From Bartonella sp. DGB1 (GTDB lineage Bacteria > Pseudomonadota > Alphaproteobacteria > Rhizobiales > Rhizobiaceae), in contig NZ_CP166769.1 of the NCBI RefSeq assembly GCF_041345015.1, positions 1,334,792 to 1,398,791 on the forward strand: a stretch of DNA of 64,000 bases, given 5' to 3'. Position 1 is the first letter of the stretch; each line of letters starts with the position of its first letter. The notes under the pieces are model-generated. The model ran no database searches. It saw nothing but the letters and a program-made list of their open reading frames with translations, and had not been told where the DNA came from. Positions 1 through 9,865 of the stretch are shown piece by piece. A program made the position numbers and the translations under genes.

Positions 1-130
1 TTACATCTTTACCGGCTTGTTGTTTCAATATAGTACCAACAGCCATACCTACTTTCATAGCTATATCTGGAGTAATGGGATAACTATTTGCTCTTCCTCT
101 AATACCATCAGTACCAAATAATTTTCTCAT
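1..130 (-). CDS. glmM: Phosphoglucosamine mutase, N-terminal part (cut by window edge)
   Basis: Only the first 43 codons are inside the window. They read [15 protein letters not shown] followed by a [15 protein letters not shown] stretch, the characteristic N-terminus of GlmM, which interconverts glucosamine-6-phosphate and glucosamine-1-phosphate for peptidoglycan and LPS precursor synthesis. The catalytic phosphoserine loop would lie beyond the edge. The start ATG has an AAGGAG ribosome binding site about 8 nt upstream. Its place directly downstream of ftsH is the usual alphaproteobacterial order. Identity comes from the N-terminal motif plus synteny; integrity of the rest is unknown. Confidence 0.9.
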   Translation of the reverse strand, partial: MRKLFGTDGIRGRANSYPITPDIAMKVGMAVGTILKQQAGKDV

Positions 131-160
131 CAACAAAACTCCTTATAACAAAATGTTAAA

Positions 161-207
161 GTCAATTATCGTTATTCAATAAAAATTATAAAATAACGAT
201 AATTGAC
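161..207. terminator. Perfect 16-bp inverted repeat between ftsH and glmM
   Basis: Arms GTCAATTATCGTTATT (161-176) and AATAACGATAATTGAC (192-207) are perfectly complementary around a 15-nt AT loop. On the minus strand the stem is followed by a moderately T-rich stretch, so it could be a weak intrinsic terminator or attenuator in front of glmM. Function is inferred; only the pairing is seen. Confidence 0.5.
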
Positions 208-265
208 ACTATAGAACAAATTATTAACTTATTTAATATTCCTGCTAACTTAACCAAATTTCTCA

Positions 266-295
266 CTAATAATAGAACGTTCATTCTATTATTAG
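266..295 (-). terminator. Hairpin directly downstream of the ftsH stop
   Basis: A perfect 12-bp stem (CTAATAATAGAA with TTCTATTATTAG) and a 6-nt loop begins 1 nt after the ftsH stop codon. It lacks a strong U-tract, so it may be an mRNA 3'-end stabiliser rather than an efficient terminator. Confidence 0.5.
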
Positions 296-296
296 T

Positions 297-2228
297 TTAA
301 GAATTACTTTTTTGATTGTCTACTTCACCAGCATCATCATTAGATTTTTTTACTTTTTTTATAGTCCTTTTTTTAGACTTTGGTAAAGCTACTGAATTGT
401 TACTTTCTTCTAAAGGACTATCTTCTCTAACTAACTTTTCCCCTAGCATAACTTTTTGTATTTCTTCACCAGTTAGAGTTTCATATTCTAACAAGCCTAA
501 AGCGATAGCATGCCATTCTTTTCTATGAACTGTTAAAATACGTATAGCCTCTTGATATGCTTCATCAATAAAGCGCCTTATTTCCTTATCAATTAATTTA
601 GCAGTATCATCGGATAAAGGCTGACTCGAATCATAGCCAAAATGAGATTCCTCTGGTGATCTTCCATATGCTACTCGTCCTAAACTATCTGAAAAGCCCC
701 AACGCATTACCATAGAACGCGCTAATTTAGTTGCTTGTTCAATATCAGACGAAGCACCTGAAGTAATAAAATCCTTACCAAATTGCAATTCTTCAGCTAC
801 CCTGCCCCCCATCATTATCACTAGACGTGATAACATCCAACGATAACTGACTGAATATCTATCTCCTTCTGGTAATTGCATTACCATACCTAAAGCTCTA
901 CCACGAGGTATAATAGTAGCCTTATGTACAGGATCGGCATGTGGTACATGTAAAGCCACTACTGCATGCCCCGCTTCATGATAAGCAGTGAGTTCTTTTT
1001 CAGCTTGTGTCATAGCATTACTACGACGCTCTGCACCCATCATTACTTTATCTTTAGCATCTTCAAACTCTTGCATGGTAACTAATCGTTTATTACGACG
1101 AGCAGCCATTAGTGCAGCTTCATTGACTAGATTCATCAATTCCGCTCCTGAAAATCCAGGAGTTCCACGTGCTAATATTTTTAAATCTACATTTGGCGCA
1201 AGCGGTACATTACGAACATGAACTTTTAAAATTTGCTCTCTGCCTATAACATCTGGGTTAGGTACAACTACTTGACGGTCAAAACGCCCCGGTCTCAATA
1301 AAGCTGGATCCAAAACATCAGGTCTATTTGTAGCTGCAATTAAAATAATACTTTGGTTAGCTTCAAAACCATCCATTTCTACTAATAATTGGTTTAACGT
1401 TTGTTCACGTTCATCATTACCACCACCAAGTCCAACACCTCTTTGTCTACCAACGGCGTCTATTTCATCAATAAAAATTATACAAGGTGAATTTTTTTTA
1501 GCCTGTTCAAACATATCTCTAACACGGCTAGCACCTACACCGACAAACATTTCAACGAAATCAGATCCTGAAATACTAAAAAAAGGTACATTTGCCTCAC
1601 CCGCTACAGCACGAGCTAATAATGTTTTACCAGTTCCTGGAGGACCAACTAATAAAACACCCCTAGGTATACGACCACCCAATTTTTGAAATTTCTTTGG
1701 ATCCTTTAAAAAATCTACTATTTCCTCTAGATCTGCTTTTGCCTCATCTACTCCAGCAACATCACCAAAGGTAACTTTTCCATGCGCTTCATTTAATAAT
1801 TTTGCTTTAGATTTACCAAATCCTAAAGCACCCTTACCGCCCCCTTGCATTTGTCGCATAAAGAATATCCAAATGGCTAAAATAATTAACAATGGTAACC
1901 AAGTTAAAAAATAACCTAAAAAACCATTACCTTCAGATGGAGCAGCGGCATTTATAATAACATTTTTCTTTTCTAAACGCTGAATCAAATTAGCATCGGC
2001 TGGAGTATAAGTAGTAAATTTATTATTATTTCGATAAACACCACTAACTCTTGGCCCTACCATATTTATTTCTTTTACTTCCTCATTATCAATCTTCTTT
2101 AAAAATTCAGAATAAGGAATATTCGGAACTTGATCACGTTTAATATCACCATTAATATATTGGAAAATAATAAAACCTAATAAAGCAAAGATAGCCCATA
2201 AGGCAAAATTACGGTAATTGAATGTCAT
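297..2228 (-). CDS. ftsH: ATP-dependent zinc metalloprotease FtsH
   Basis: Membrane-anchored AAA+ protease that degrades misfolded membrane proteins and short-lived regulators. The 643-residue product has two N-terminal membrane segments (about residues 7-24 and 103-123) flanking a periplasmic domain. The AAA module follows, with Walker A GPPGTGKT at 195-202 and Walker B IIFIDEID at 250-257, then the M41 protease with zinc motif HEAGH at 417-421. The [13 protein letters not shown] pore-region segment is intact. The C-terminus ends in a Lys-rich tail of about 25 residues that is variable in the family. It lies downstream of tilS, as in most alphaproteobacteria. Length and all catalytic motifs are normal. 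Confidence 0.98.
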   Translation of the reverse strand: MTFNYRNFALWAIFALLGFIIFQYINGDIKRDQVPNIPYSEFLKKIDNEEVKEINMVGPRVSGVYRNNNKFTTYTPADANLIQRLEKKNVIINAAAPSEGNGFLGYFLTWLPLLIILAIWIFFMRQMQGGGKGALGFGKSKAKLLNEAHGKVTFGDVAGVDEAKADLEEIVDFLKDPKKFQKLGGRIPRGVLLVGPPGTGKTLLARAVAGEANVPFFSISGSDFVEMFVGVGASRVRDMFEQAKKNSPCIIFIDEIDAVGRQRGVGLGGGNDEREQTLNQLLVEMDGFEANQSIILIAATNRPDVLDPALLRPGRFDRQVVVPNPDVIGREQILKVHVRNVPLAPNVDLKILARGTPGFSGAELMNLVNEAALMAARRNKRLVTMQEFEDAKDKVMMGAERRSNAMTQAEKELTAYHEAGHAVVALHVPHADPVHKATIIPRGRALGMVMQLPEGDRYSVSYRWMLSRLVIMMGGRVAEELQFGKDFITSGASSDIEQATKLARSMVMRWGFSDSLGRVAYGRSPEESHFGYDSSQPLSDDTAKLIDKEIRRFIDEAYQEAIRILTVHRKEWHAIALGLLEYETLTGEEIQKVMLGEKLVREDSPLEESNNSVALPKSKKRTIKKVKKSNDDAGEVDNQKSNS

Positions 2229-2303
2229 TTTTTACTTATCTCACATCTTCAATAATATATTCTCTCTCTTAACATAAGAAATTAAATCTCTTTTGCCAAG
2301 ATT

Positions 2304-3620
2304 TTATTGTTCAATAATAAAGTTATTAAAAGTATATTTGTTTTCTTTCCCCAACAAATCTGATAATTTTTTATAAATTTCAATATCATAAATATTCGTC
2401 ATAAAATAAAATGGTTGTAATAAATATTCTACTTCTAAATTTTTATATTTCAAAAAACTTCCTGCTGGTATCTCAAAAACACCATATTCACTAGAAATTT
2501 TAACACCATCGGCAAAAAAACTTGCCGGCTCTATTAACAATTGATAATTTTGTTTATTCCTTATTAAAAATCTATTGTCCCATATTTTTTGACTATTTGG
2601 CAAAATTACCTGTGATTTTAAATGTCTTTTCTCTCTCGATAGAATTAATTCTGATTTAGATTTTTTTATTATACTACGTGCTATAGTTATAGATTTACCA
2701 TTAGATAACTTAAGCAAATTATTAAATAGTTTTTCTTGATCAGACCATGATAATAAATAACTATTTCCACCAATTATAGATACTAATAAATTAACAGCAA
2801 AAGCTACTTTCTTTTTATAGGGCGCTTCGCCTAGCAAAGCAATAGGTAACAATAATTTACCGCTATCCCAGCTAATATTAAATGAAGATAATAAGCTCAA
2901 AGTTTCTTTATTTAAATTGATTCTTCTAGTAACCGCCGACTGTAAATTAACTCTATTGATATTAGGATTAATATTCTGCAGTAATTTTCTTACTCTTGGT
3001 CTTTCGTAGGCAAGATCTTCATTAGTTGGATCATCAACCCAAACTATTTTATTTGTTTTTAAATAATGACGTAAATCTGCTCGTTTAACATCTAATAATG
3101 GACGTAACAAAAAAAATTTATTAAATAAGATTGATATCGGCGGTATACCAGCTTCACCGCGTCCTTGACCTCTTATTTGTCTCATATAGATAGTTTCTTT
3201 TTGATCATCCCAAGTATGACCCACCCACAAATATTTAGAACCAATAACTTTCATATATTCAGTTAATAAAGTATATCTAGCAGTTCTAGCATGCATAGGT
3301 AAAGAATGTTCTGGCTTAGTATCTTGCCACTTAATTATTTTATGATGGATATTGTAACTTTTACAAAATTCTGCCACAAATTTAGCTTCATCAGCAGATT
3401 CTGCTCGTAAATCGTGATCAATAGTAACAGCATAAAGATTAGATAATAAGTTATTTTTTTTGAAATAATTATATAATAAAAATAATAATGCTAAAGAATC
3501 ACCACCACCTGAAACAGCTACTGTAAATTTATTATTAGATAGAGAAATAGAGCTTAACTGAAGTTCAGTAAATTTATCAGTTAAAAAATTTTTTATTGAG
3601 GAATCTAATGAATCTATCAC
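2304..3620 (-). CDS. tilS: tRNA(Ile)-lysidine synthetase
   Basis: Converts C34 of the tRNA-Ile CAU anticodon to lysidine with ATP and lysine, so that AUA is read as Ile. This matters in an AT-rich genome where AUA codons are common. The N-terminal PP-loop ATP-pyrophosphatase motif SGGGDS is at residues 37-42; the IRGQGRGEAGIPP and RPLLDVKRADLRHYL motifs follow. The C-terminal half is poorly conserved, as is usual. The start overlaps the pal stop by 4 nt (ATGA), indicating translational coupling. In many relatives cpoB/ybgF lies between pal and tilS; here it is missing. Confidence 0.95.
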   Translation of the reverse strand: MIDSLDSSIKNFLTDKFTELQLSSISLSNNKFTVAVSGGGDSLALLFLLYNYFKKNNLLSNLYAVTIDHDLRAESADEAKFVAEFCKSYNIHHKIIKWQDTKPEHSLPMHARTARYTLLTEYMKVIGSKYLWVGHTWDDQKETIYMRQIRGQGRGEAGIPPISILFNKFFLLRPLLDVKRADLRHYLKTNKIVWVDDPTNEDLAYERPRVRKLLQNINPNINRVNLQSAVTRRINLNKETLSLLSSFNISWDSGKLLLPIALLGEAPYKKKVAFAVNLLVSIIGGNSYLLSWSDQEKLFNNLLKLSNGKSITIARSIIKKSKSELILSREKRHLKSQVILPNSQKIWDNRFLIRNKQNYQLLIEPASFFADGVKISSEYGVFEIPAGSFLKYKNLEVEYLLQPFYFMTNIYDIEIYKKLSDLLGKENKYTFNNFIIEQ

Positions 3621-4072
3621 TTATCTTCAACCACTAATAGAACTTTACCACCTCCAGAACCACATTTACTTATAGTCTCACAACTATAATTAGCACCAAC
3701 AGAAGTAATTTTTAAACGCTTTGAATCAATTTCATGTCCTAATAAATATTGCTGCACGGCTAAAGCTCTTTTATAACCTAATAAAGTTGCAAAATCATTA
3801 ATATTGTGACTTCCAGCATAACCTACAATAAGGATATTCTTATTAAGATTTTGCTCTAACCAAGTTATTTGTTTTGCTAAAATTACCTTTGATTCTTCAC
3901 TTAAGCTGTATATATTTTTATCAAATTTTATATTATTAGCTACTTTTTCTTGAGTTGGTTGCAAAATGCCCAACTCATAACTTCTAATATTTTTATTCGC
4001 ACAAGCATATAAAGTCAAAAAAGATAAACTAATAAAAAATTTAATTATTATATTGTAATTTTTCTTAAACAT
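3617..4072 (-). CDS. pal: Peptidoglycan-associated lipoprotein Pal, divergent
   Basis: Outer-membrane lipoprotein of the Tol-Pal envelope constriction machine. I place the start at the ATG giving MFKKNYN, because a lipoprotein signal peptide with lipobox LYAC (lipidated Cys24) then begins at residue 1; a longer frame would overlap tolB. The product is 151 residues. The C-terminal OmpA-like fold is recognisable (FDKNIYSLS, then GYAG...LLGYKRALAVQQYL). Aligned without gaps to typical Pal (GHADERGTPEYN...LGERRANAV), the diaminopimelate-binding Asp is Gly87, the later Gly and Asn are also replaced, and only the Arg (102) remains. The C-terminal NRR element is also gone. Identity rests on position after tolB plus fold residues. 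Confidence 0.85.
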   Translation of the reverse strand: MFKKNYNIIIKFFISLSFLTLYACANKNIRSYELGILQPTQEKVANNIKFDKNIYSLSEESKVILAKQITWLEQNLNKNILIVGYAGSHNINDFATLLGYKRALAVQQYLLGHEIDSKRLKITSVGANYSCETISKCGSGGGKVLLVVEDK

Positions 4073-4088
4073 ATTTAACCTATAATTG

Positions 4089-5402
4089 CTAATGTAGATA
4101 GTAAGACCAATCTGCATCTTGAGCTACATTTGGCGTGTTGATAAGCGTTTCATTGTGACCAGAAATATCAATTTTATACAAATGTGGTGTTCCATCTAAC
4201 CATTTAGTAAATATTATTTCTTGACCATTCGGTGAGAAAGATGCTCCATCAATATGCTCTGCTATTGATAAAATCTTCATTGCTGTTCCGTTAGGTTTCA
4301 TAGTAGCCAAAGCAATATTAATATCATTTTTATATATAAAAGCTATGAGATCTCCATTTGGGCTCCAAACAGGTTTAAAATATTCTCCGGCATTTTTAGA
4401 TATTCTTGTTAGTCCTTTACCATGAGAATTCATCACATATAGATCTTGTCCACCGTTAAGATCAGACGAAAAAACAATATATTTACCATCAGGAGAATAG
4501 AATGGAGAAATATCATTATATATACTAAATGTTAATTGTCGTTTACGTTTAGTTAATAAATCTAATTCATAAATATTAGACCCATTCCACTCATCAAATA
4601 TACTTACTAACATACGTTGATTATCAGAAGAGATAGCTTGAGAAAAACCAATTCCATAATCGTCTAACAACAGTTCTTCTTGACCATTCTGTAAGTCTAA
4701 ACTATATAATTTGGCTATATTATTAACAAATTTAAAATAAGTGATAAAATTATGTTTAGGTGATAATTTAGGTGACACTATCAAATCTTCAGAAGTAGGT
4801 AAATAACATATATTATTTCCATCTTGATCCATAATAACTATTTTATTTTTAGGTTCATAGACAGTACCTTGATTTTCTATATAAGCAATTCTACTATCAA
4901 AATTACTTTTTAAACTAAAAATTTTAGTATATAACATATCGGATATTATATGTGCGACATGATGCACGCCGGCCTTGGCAACAGTTAATTGACGAGCATC
5001 TAACTGTTTATTACGATAGACATCCCAAATTCTTACGTTAATCTGATATTTATCTTGTTCAAAATAGTCAACTGAGATTACAGTTAATAACTGTGCGTCT
5101 ATTGTTTTCCATAAATTAAAATTAGGTTCTTTATTAATGGATAAATTTTCTATTTTATTAGCTGGAACAAAAGAAACCATATTAGTTTTAGTTAAATTAT
5201 TAAATATCAATTTATATATTTCTGCGCCAGAGTCATCAACAGAAGCTATAGTTGGTATAGCTATACGAATAGGAGCAATATTTTTTCCTGAAATATTAAT
5301 TATAGAAGTAGCATAAGGATTTATAGGAACAAAAAACAGACACACCGTACAGATGAAAATATATTTTTTAACAAGGTTAAAAGCAACTAAAAAATTTTGC
5401 AT
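4089..5402 (-). CDS. tolB: Tol-Pal system periplasmic protein TolB
   Basis: Periplasmic beta-propeller protein that links TolA and Pal. The 437-residue product has an N-terminal signal peptide (hydrophobic core about residues 13-26, followed by a PYATS cleavage region). An N-terminal domain (IRIAIPTIASVDDSGAEIY onward) precedes propeller blades built on repeats of the form SPDGKYIVFSSD..G..DLYVM and WSPNGDLIAFIYK. Family length is about 430, so it is full length. It sits 16 nt upstream of pal. Confidence 0.96.
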   Translation of the reverse strand: MQNFLVAFNLVKKYIFICTVCLFFVPINPYATSIINISGKNIAPIRIAIPTIASVDDSGAEIYKLIFNNLTKTNMVSFVPANKIENLSINKEPNFNLWKTIDAQLLTVISVDYFEQDKYQINVRIWDVYRNKQLDARQLTVAKAGVHHVAHIISDMLYTKIFSLKSNFDSRIAYIENQGTVYEPKNKIVIMDQDGNNICYLPTSEDLIVSPKLSPKHNFITYFKFVNNIAKLYSLDLQNGQEELLLDDYGIGFSQAISSDNQRMLVSIFDEWNGSNIYELDLLTKRKRQLTFSIYNDISPFYSPDGKYIVFSSDLNGGQDLYVMNSHGKGLTRISKNAGEYFKPVWSPNGDLIAFIYKNDINIALATMKPNGTAMKILSIAEHIDGASFSPNGQEIIFTKWLDGTPHLYKIDISGHNETLINTPNVAQDADWSYYLH

Positions 5403-5488
5403 TTACTAATTTCCAAAATAACTAAATCTTAAATTAGATATAATGCATATTCACCCTTTTTAGCAAGGAAAATTACTATTAATTATAG

Positions 5489-6910
5489 TTAGTATCCATT
5501 TGGATAAAAATTAATTTGAATTTTTTCCCATAAATCATAACGTTCACTAGATAATTTAAATGGGCTACAAGCTATGATAGCTCTTTTTGCTGTAGATTCT
5601 AACATGTCAACCCGCTTATGTACTCCTTTTACCACAATCAATGGTTCACCTTTAATGGTACCATCTTTAAACATATTTAAATAAAAAATAATTACAACTT
5701 CATCCACTCTAGAACCGCCGATTATTTGCCATTGTGTTTCTAAACATTGCTTGAGACCTTCTAACTCTGCTCTATGCAATTGTTTACGCGCCTCATCATC
5801 TGACTGTTTTGTAGAAATATTCCGTAAAAAACTCTCCACATTTTCAGTTTCTAATGAATTTCTTATTTCTGTTCTAGATTTCTTATCATTCTCAACAGGT
5901 GTAGAGTCTACCTCTTCAAGCTCTTTTTCTATTGCTGCAACGTCTAATACCAACGATGTTTGTTCTTCGGTTTTAATTCGCTCTTTATTAGTCAAATCTA
6001 CCGGTACGGGTATTTCTTCTTCCTTTTTCACTTGCTCTTCATTGGTTAAATCTACTGGTGAAGATATTTGCTCTTCCTTTTTAGCCCGCATTTTATTAGT
6101 TAAATCTACTGGTATAGGTATTTGCTCTTCCTTTTTAACCGGCTCTTTATTAGTCAAATCTACGGGTACAGGTATTTGTTCTTCTATTTTGGCCAGATCT
6201 TTATTAACCACATCTATTACCTTCTGCTCTGATTGTTGAAGGTTAATAGGCTCTTCCTCTGCTAAATCTAAATTTATTTTCTCCTCAGGAACATAAGCTT
6301 GAGTAATCAACGATTCAACTTCTGGCGATGAATCTTTTATTGCGATCGATTCTCTTAAAAAGTTGTCTTCTTTTTCTTTATCGTGGTTAATTGAAGCTAA
6401 ATTTTCTTCCTCACCATCTATTGGCTCATTTATTGAGTCCACCTTATCCGCAACTTCATCAGCAACTATTTCATTTACCGGCGAGGATTTAACATCTGGT
6501 ATAGATTCTTTCATCTCCTCTTGTATTATATTTTCCGCTATAACTTCTGCTGCTTTTGTAGAATTTTGCTGATGTTTATTCTCTATAACAGATGAATTAT
6601 TATCCTTTTGTTCTATAGTTTCTTCTATATTCGCTGGAAAAGATATAACTTCATTTTCTAATTCTGTATTAGTTTCTATATCAGTCTCTATTTCTTTTTC
6701 CCCTGTAACTTTCGTAACAAATTCTACATTTTCCTTATCTTTTATTTCAATATCTTCTAGAGGTTTATCTAATTTTTGCTCAATAATATTATCTAACGTT
6801 ATTGTTATAACCGGCTTATCAACTTCTTGATAAGGCGTTTTATGCCCTAAAAAGAAAGCCAAAAAAAGAAAAATATGAATTAATATAGCATATAAAAAGG
6901 GGCGTTTCAT
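5489..6910 (-). CDS. tolA: Cell envelope protein TolA with acidic, repeat-bearing stalk
   Basis: Inner-membrane protein that spans the periplasm and is energised by TolQR to pull on TolB/Pal. The 473-residue product has one N-terminal membrane helix (about residues 5-21) and a long charged, Glu/Lys/Asp-rich stalk (about 30-375). The C-terminal domain (about 380-473) shows the conserved two-Cys pattern (LKQCLETQW ... IACSPF) and ends YDLWEKIQINFYPNGY. The stalk is Val/Pro/Glu-rich rather than the usual Ala/Lys/Glu helix and carries five 18-residue repeats. It is longer than most alphaproteobacterial TolA. Position after tolR supports the call. Confidence 0.92.
   Translation of the reverse strand: MKRPFLYAILIHIFLFLAFFLGHKTPYQEVDKPVITITLDNIIEQKLDKPLEDIEIKDKENVEFVTKVTGEKEIETDIETNTELENEVISFPANIEETIEQKDNNSSVIENKHQQNSTKAAEVIAENIIQEEMKESIPDVKSSPVNEIVADEVADKVDSINEPIDGEEENLASINHDKEKEDNFLRESIAIKDSSPEVESLITQAYVPEEKINLDLAEEEPINLQQSEQKVIDVVNKDLAKIEEQIPVPVDLTNKEPVKKEEQIPIPVDLTNKMRAKKEEQISSPVDLTNEEQVKKEEEIPVPVDLTNKERIKTEEQTSLVLDVAAIEKELEEVDSTPVENDKKSRTEIRNSLETENVESFLRNISTKQSDDEARKQLHRAELEGLKQCLETQWQIIGGSRVDEVVIIFYLNMFKDGTIKGEPLIVVKGVHKRVDMLESTAKRAIIACSPFKLSSERYDLWEKIQINFYPNGY
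5948..6217 (-). repeat. Five tandem 54-bp (18-residue) repeats inside tolA
   Basis: Residues 232-321 of TolA consist of five head-to-tail copies of an 18-residue unit close to VDLTNKEPVKKEEQIPIP. The first and last copies are the most divergent. The unit keeps the reading frame, so copy number can change without breaking the gene. The alternating Pro-rich and Lys/Glu-rich halves suggest an extended periplasmic spacer. Confidence 0.85.
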
Positions 6911-6922
6911 TTTATCCCTAAA

Positions 6923-7348
6923 TTAATCAGCGGTTAAACTCGCTAAAGCAACATTACTAAAGCCTACTTGTTGTAAAACAGCAATAACTTCTAATACCTT
7001 ACCGTAATTAAGATTCTTATCACTTCTTACCCATATTCTAGCATCAGTACCTAAATCATTCTTTAATGAGGTCAATTTTGCAAGCAGCTCATCCACAGTA
7101 AATATTTTATTATCAATATTTATCTGACCTTCAGCTGTCAAAGTTATTGTAAGAGATTTATTTTCTGCAGCAGGTAAACTAGACGCGCTAGTTTTCGGTA
7201 AGTTAATCTCTACTCCTGTCACTAACATCGGAGCAGTCACAATAAAAATAATCAATAAAACCAGCATAACATCCACAAAAGGTGTAACGTTAATTTCACT
7301 GATAAACTGTTTCCTACGTTTTTTTTTTCTATAATTAGATGAACTCAT
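6923..7348 (-). CDS. tolR: Biopolymer transport protein TolR (ExbD family)
   Basis: Partner of TolQ in the proton-driven Tol motor. The product has one membrane helix beginning [19 protein letters not shown], with the proton-carrying Asp at residue 26, then a periplasmic domain. I chose the second in-frame ATG ([10 protein letters not shown]). It lies 1 nt after the tolQ stop, and the GGAG ribosome binding site inside the tolQ end is 9 nt upstream of it; the first ATG directly abuts that GGAG. The product is 141 residues, normal for TolR. Confidence 0.95.
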   Translation of the reverse strand: MSSSNYRKKKRRKQFISEINVTPFVDVMLVLLIIFIVTAPMLVTGVEINLPKTSASSLPAAENKSLTITLTAEGQINIDNKIFTVDELLAKLTSLKNDLGTDARIWVRSDKNLNYGKVLEVIAVLQQVGFSNVALASLTAD

Positions 7349-7349
7349 A

Positions 7350-8102
7350 TTATTCATCTCCAGAAGATTTTTTTATTTCACTCAAGTTACTTTTATGATC
7401 TAAGATAGATAATTCTACCGCTTGTCGAGATAAATTTATCGCTAAATCATCCGCAAAAATCTCTAACCTATGACTTAAATGTAATATTTTTTCAGAAAAT
7501 CTATTATATGCAACCACAGCAGGAATAGCCACAATAAGACCTAGAGCTGTCGCGAGTAAAGCTTCTGCTATGCCCGGTGCAACTACTGCTAAACTAGTAT
7601 TTTTAGAAATAGCTATTGATTGAAAAGCATCTATAATACCAATCACGGTTCCTAATAATCCAACAAAAGGCGCGGCGGAACCTATAGTTGCTAAAACAGC
7701 TAATCTATTATTAAGTCTTTCTATTTCTTTATTAAGCGATGATTCTATAACTCTATTCAAACGCCCATCTAGATCTACAGGAACTTTATCGTTATTGCTA
7801 GCAAAAGCTCTTTTCCATTCTCTTATAGCAGCCATAAATATCGAGGCTAATCCTATAGTTTTACGACCTTCAAACACTCTATACATTTTATCAATTGCCG
7901 CTCCTCCATAGAAATTATCTTCAAAAATTTGCATAGATTTTTTTTGTCTATTCAAGAAGAAAATACGATCAAAAATAATAGTCCAACTCCAAATAGATGT
8001 TGCAATCAGTAGTAACATAATAAATTTAACTGGCCAACTGGCTTGTAAAAATAACTCTAAGGTAGAAAAATTATTTAGAAAAGAAGATGATGAATTTTCC
8101 AT
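7350..8102 (-). CDS. tolQ: Tol-Pal motor protein TolQ (MotA/ExbB family)
   Basis: Three-helix inner-membrane proton channel protein that energises TolA. The 250-residue product carries the family core TIGSAAPFVGLLGTVIGI (second helix) and AEALLATALGLIVAIPAV (third helix), with a first helix at about residues 25-45. First gene of the tolQRAB-pal run; 112 bp separate it from ruvB. No ybgC thioesterase gene occurs upstream, although many proteobacteria have one there. Confidence 0.97.
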   Translation of the reverse strand: MENSSSSFLNNFSTLELFLQASWPVKFIMLLLIATSIWSWTIIFDRIFFLNRQKKSMQIFEDNFYGGAAIDKMYRVFEGRKTIGLASIFMAAIREWKRAFASNNDKVPVDLDGRLNRVIESSLNKEIERLNNRLAVLATIGSAAPFVGLLGTVIGIIDAFQSIAISKNTSLAVVAPGIAEALLATALGLIVAIPAVVAYNRFSEKILHLSHRLEIFADDLAINLSRQAVELSILDHKSNLSEIKKSSGDE

Positions 8103-8214
8103 GTGAGCAATCTTTATAATGAAATAGTTAATAATAAAGTCTTAAATCATACATAATTATAAGTTATAATTTCTCAACTCAAAAAACAAGAGCTAAATTT
8201 CTATGCTATTTACA

Positions 8215-9270
8215 TTAGCTATTAGCTTTAGCATTTTCTTGAAAAAGATCATTTTGTGTTTCTGGTTCTATTAATCCTAAATGTTGCCAAGCTGCTTTAG
8301 TTAGAATTCTTCCTCTTACCGTACGTTGTAAAAATCCTAATTGTAACAAATAAGGCTCTATTATATCCTCTATAGCATCGCGGGGCTCTGATAAGGCCGC
8401 TGCTATAGTTTCTATACCTACTGGTCGATTATTAAAATTTAAAGCTAATAATTTTAAATAACGACAATCTAATACATCTAAACCGGCTTTATCTACTTCT
8501 AATTTATCTAATGCTTCACTAGCAATTTTTTGTGTGATTTTACCAAAATTTTTAACCAGAGCAAAATCACATACACGTCTCAACAAACGACCGGCTATTC
8601 TTGGTGTTCCTCTTGATCTACGAGCTATTTCATGAGCACCAGCTTCATCAATAAACATATCCATCAACCTTGCTTTAGTCGTGGTAATATGCTCTAACTC
8701 TTTTATCGTATAAAAATTAAGCCTGATAGGAATACCAAATCTATCCCTTAAAGGCGTAGATAATAAGCCTATTCTAGTAGTAGCAGCTATCAAAGTAAAA
8801 TTAGCCAGATCAATTTTTACTGACCTAGCCGCAGGACCTTCTCCTATTATTAAATCTAATTGATAATCTTCCATAGCAGGATATAAAATTTCCTCTACGG
8901 CAGGACTCAGCCGATGAATTTCATCTATAAATAAAACATCACCATTTTCTAGATTAGTTAACAAAGCGGCTAAATCACCAGCTTTAGCGATTACTGGTCC
9001 AGAAGTAGATTTAAAGTTAACTCCTAATTCTTGCGCTACAATAGAAGCTAGAGTAGTTTTGCCTAATCCAGGAGGGCCAACTAATAACACATGATCCAAA
9101 GCTTTATTTCTAGTTTTAGCAGCTTCTATAAAAACCTTTAAATTTTCCCTAGCACCTTCTTGCCCTACAAAATCTATTAATCTAGAAGGTCTTAAGGCTG
9201 AAGAATAATTGGTTTCCATTTCAAAAGCTTGCGCAACCGGAGCCATAAGTCTATCATTGTGATTTTTCAT
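8215..9270 (-). CDS. ruvB: Holliday junction branch migration helicase RuvB
   Basis: AAA+ motor that drives branch migration of Holliday junctions with RuvA. The 351-residue product has Walker A GPPGLGKT at 65-72, Walker B DEIH at 116-119, sensor 1 ATTR and the C-terminal winged helix ([12 protein letters not shown]). The family signature [12 protein letters not shown] is at 27-38. It is separated from ruvA by 1 nt, so it belongs to a ruvC-ruvA-ruvB operon. Full length. Confidence 0.98.
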   Translation of the reverse strand: MKNHNDRLMAPVAQAFEMETNYSSALRPSRLIDFVGQEGARENLKVFIEAAKTRNKALDHVLLVGPPGLGKTTLASIVAQELGVNFKSTSGPVIAKAGDLAALLTNLENGDVLFIDEIHRLSPAVEEILYPAMEDYQLDLIIGEGPAARSVKIDLANFTLIAATTRIGLLSTPLRDRFGIPIRLNFYTIKELEHITTTKARLMDMFIDEAGAHEIARRSRGTPRIAGRLLRRVCDFALVKNFGKITQKIASEALDKLEVDKAGLDVLDCRYLKLLALNFNNRPVGIETIAAALSEPRDAIEDIIEPYLLQLGFLQRTVRGRILTKAAWQHLGLIEPETQNDLFQENAKANS

Positions 9271-9271
9271 A

Positions 9272-9865
9272 TTATCCTTTAATAGTTATTTCTTTTAAAG
9301 ATAGTTTGATTAATTCTGTAGTTTCTACATTTTTACCAATTTTTTCCTGTGCTCTTGTTACAGCTTCTTGAGCATTAGTTTTATTATATCCTAAATTCTC
9401 TAGTGCAGAAATAGCTTCCATAATGTTATTATTAACCATAGGCTGACCAATATTATTAGAAATACCAGAAAATTTTTTATGCTTTAATTCATTTATAATA
9501 CGTTCTGCTACTTTTTTACCAATACCATTAACGCGACAAAGAAAAGAAACATTATTATCAAGAATAATTTTCACCAATTCATTAGGATCAAATACGCCCA
9601 AAATAGCTAAAGAAACTTTAGCTCCTACACCTGGTATACTTTGTAATATGACAAACCAATCTTGTTCTAACTTTGTTTTAAATCCATATAATCTTATTAT
9701 ATCTTCTCTGATATAAGTTTCAATAAAAAAGCTATATTTAGATTTTGCTTCTAATGAGGATAAACTTTTGTTAGAGCAAAAAATTCGATAACCTACGCCT
9801 GCCACATCTAAGATAATATAATCATCATATATAACGTCAATGGTACCTGTTAATTTTCCAATCAT
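9272..9865 (-). CDS. ruvA: Holliday junction DNA helicase subunit RuvA
   Basis: Tetrameric junction-binding protein that loads RuvB. The 197-residue product starts [12 protein letters not shown] and has the OB-fold domain, the helix-hairpin-helix pair ([15 protein letters not shown] and [15 protein letters not shown]) and a C-terminal three-helix RuvB-contact domain ([16 protein letters not shown]). It overlaps the ruvC stop by 4 nt, suggesting coupled translation. Confidence 0.97.
   Translation of the reverse strand: MIGKLTGTIDVIYDDYIILDVAGVGYRIFCSNKSLSSLEAKSKYSFFIETYIREDIIRLYGFKTKLEQDWFVILQSIPGVGAKVSLAILGVFDPNELVKIILDNNVSFLCRVNGIGKKVAERIINELKHKKFSGISNNIGQPMVNNNIMEAISALENLGYNKTNAQEAVTRAQEKIGKNVETTELIKLSLKEITIKG

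Noticed and set aside
3617..4117. Longer Pal frame with 15 extra residues
   Set aside because: It overlaps tolB and would displace the lipoprotein signal peptide from the N-terminus.
5751..6239. 162-codon open frame antisense to tolA
   Set aside because: It mirrors the tolA repeats and is Ser/Thr-rich because of the opposite strand of Glu/Lys codons; no start signals or family likeness.
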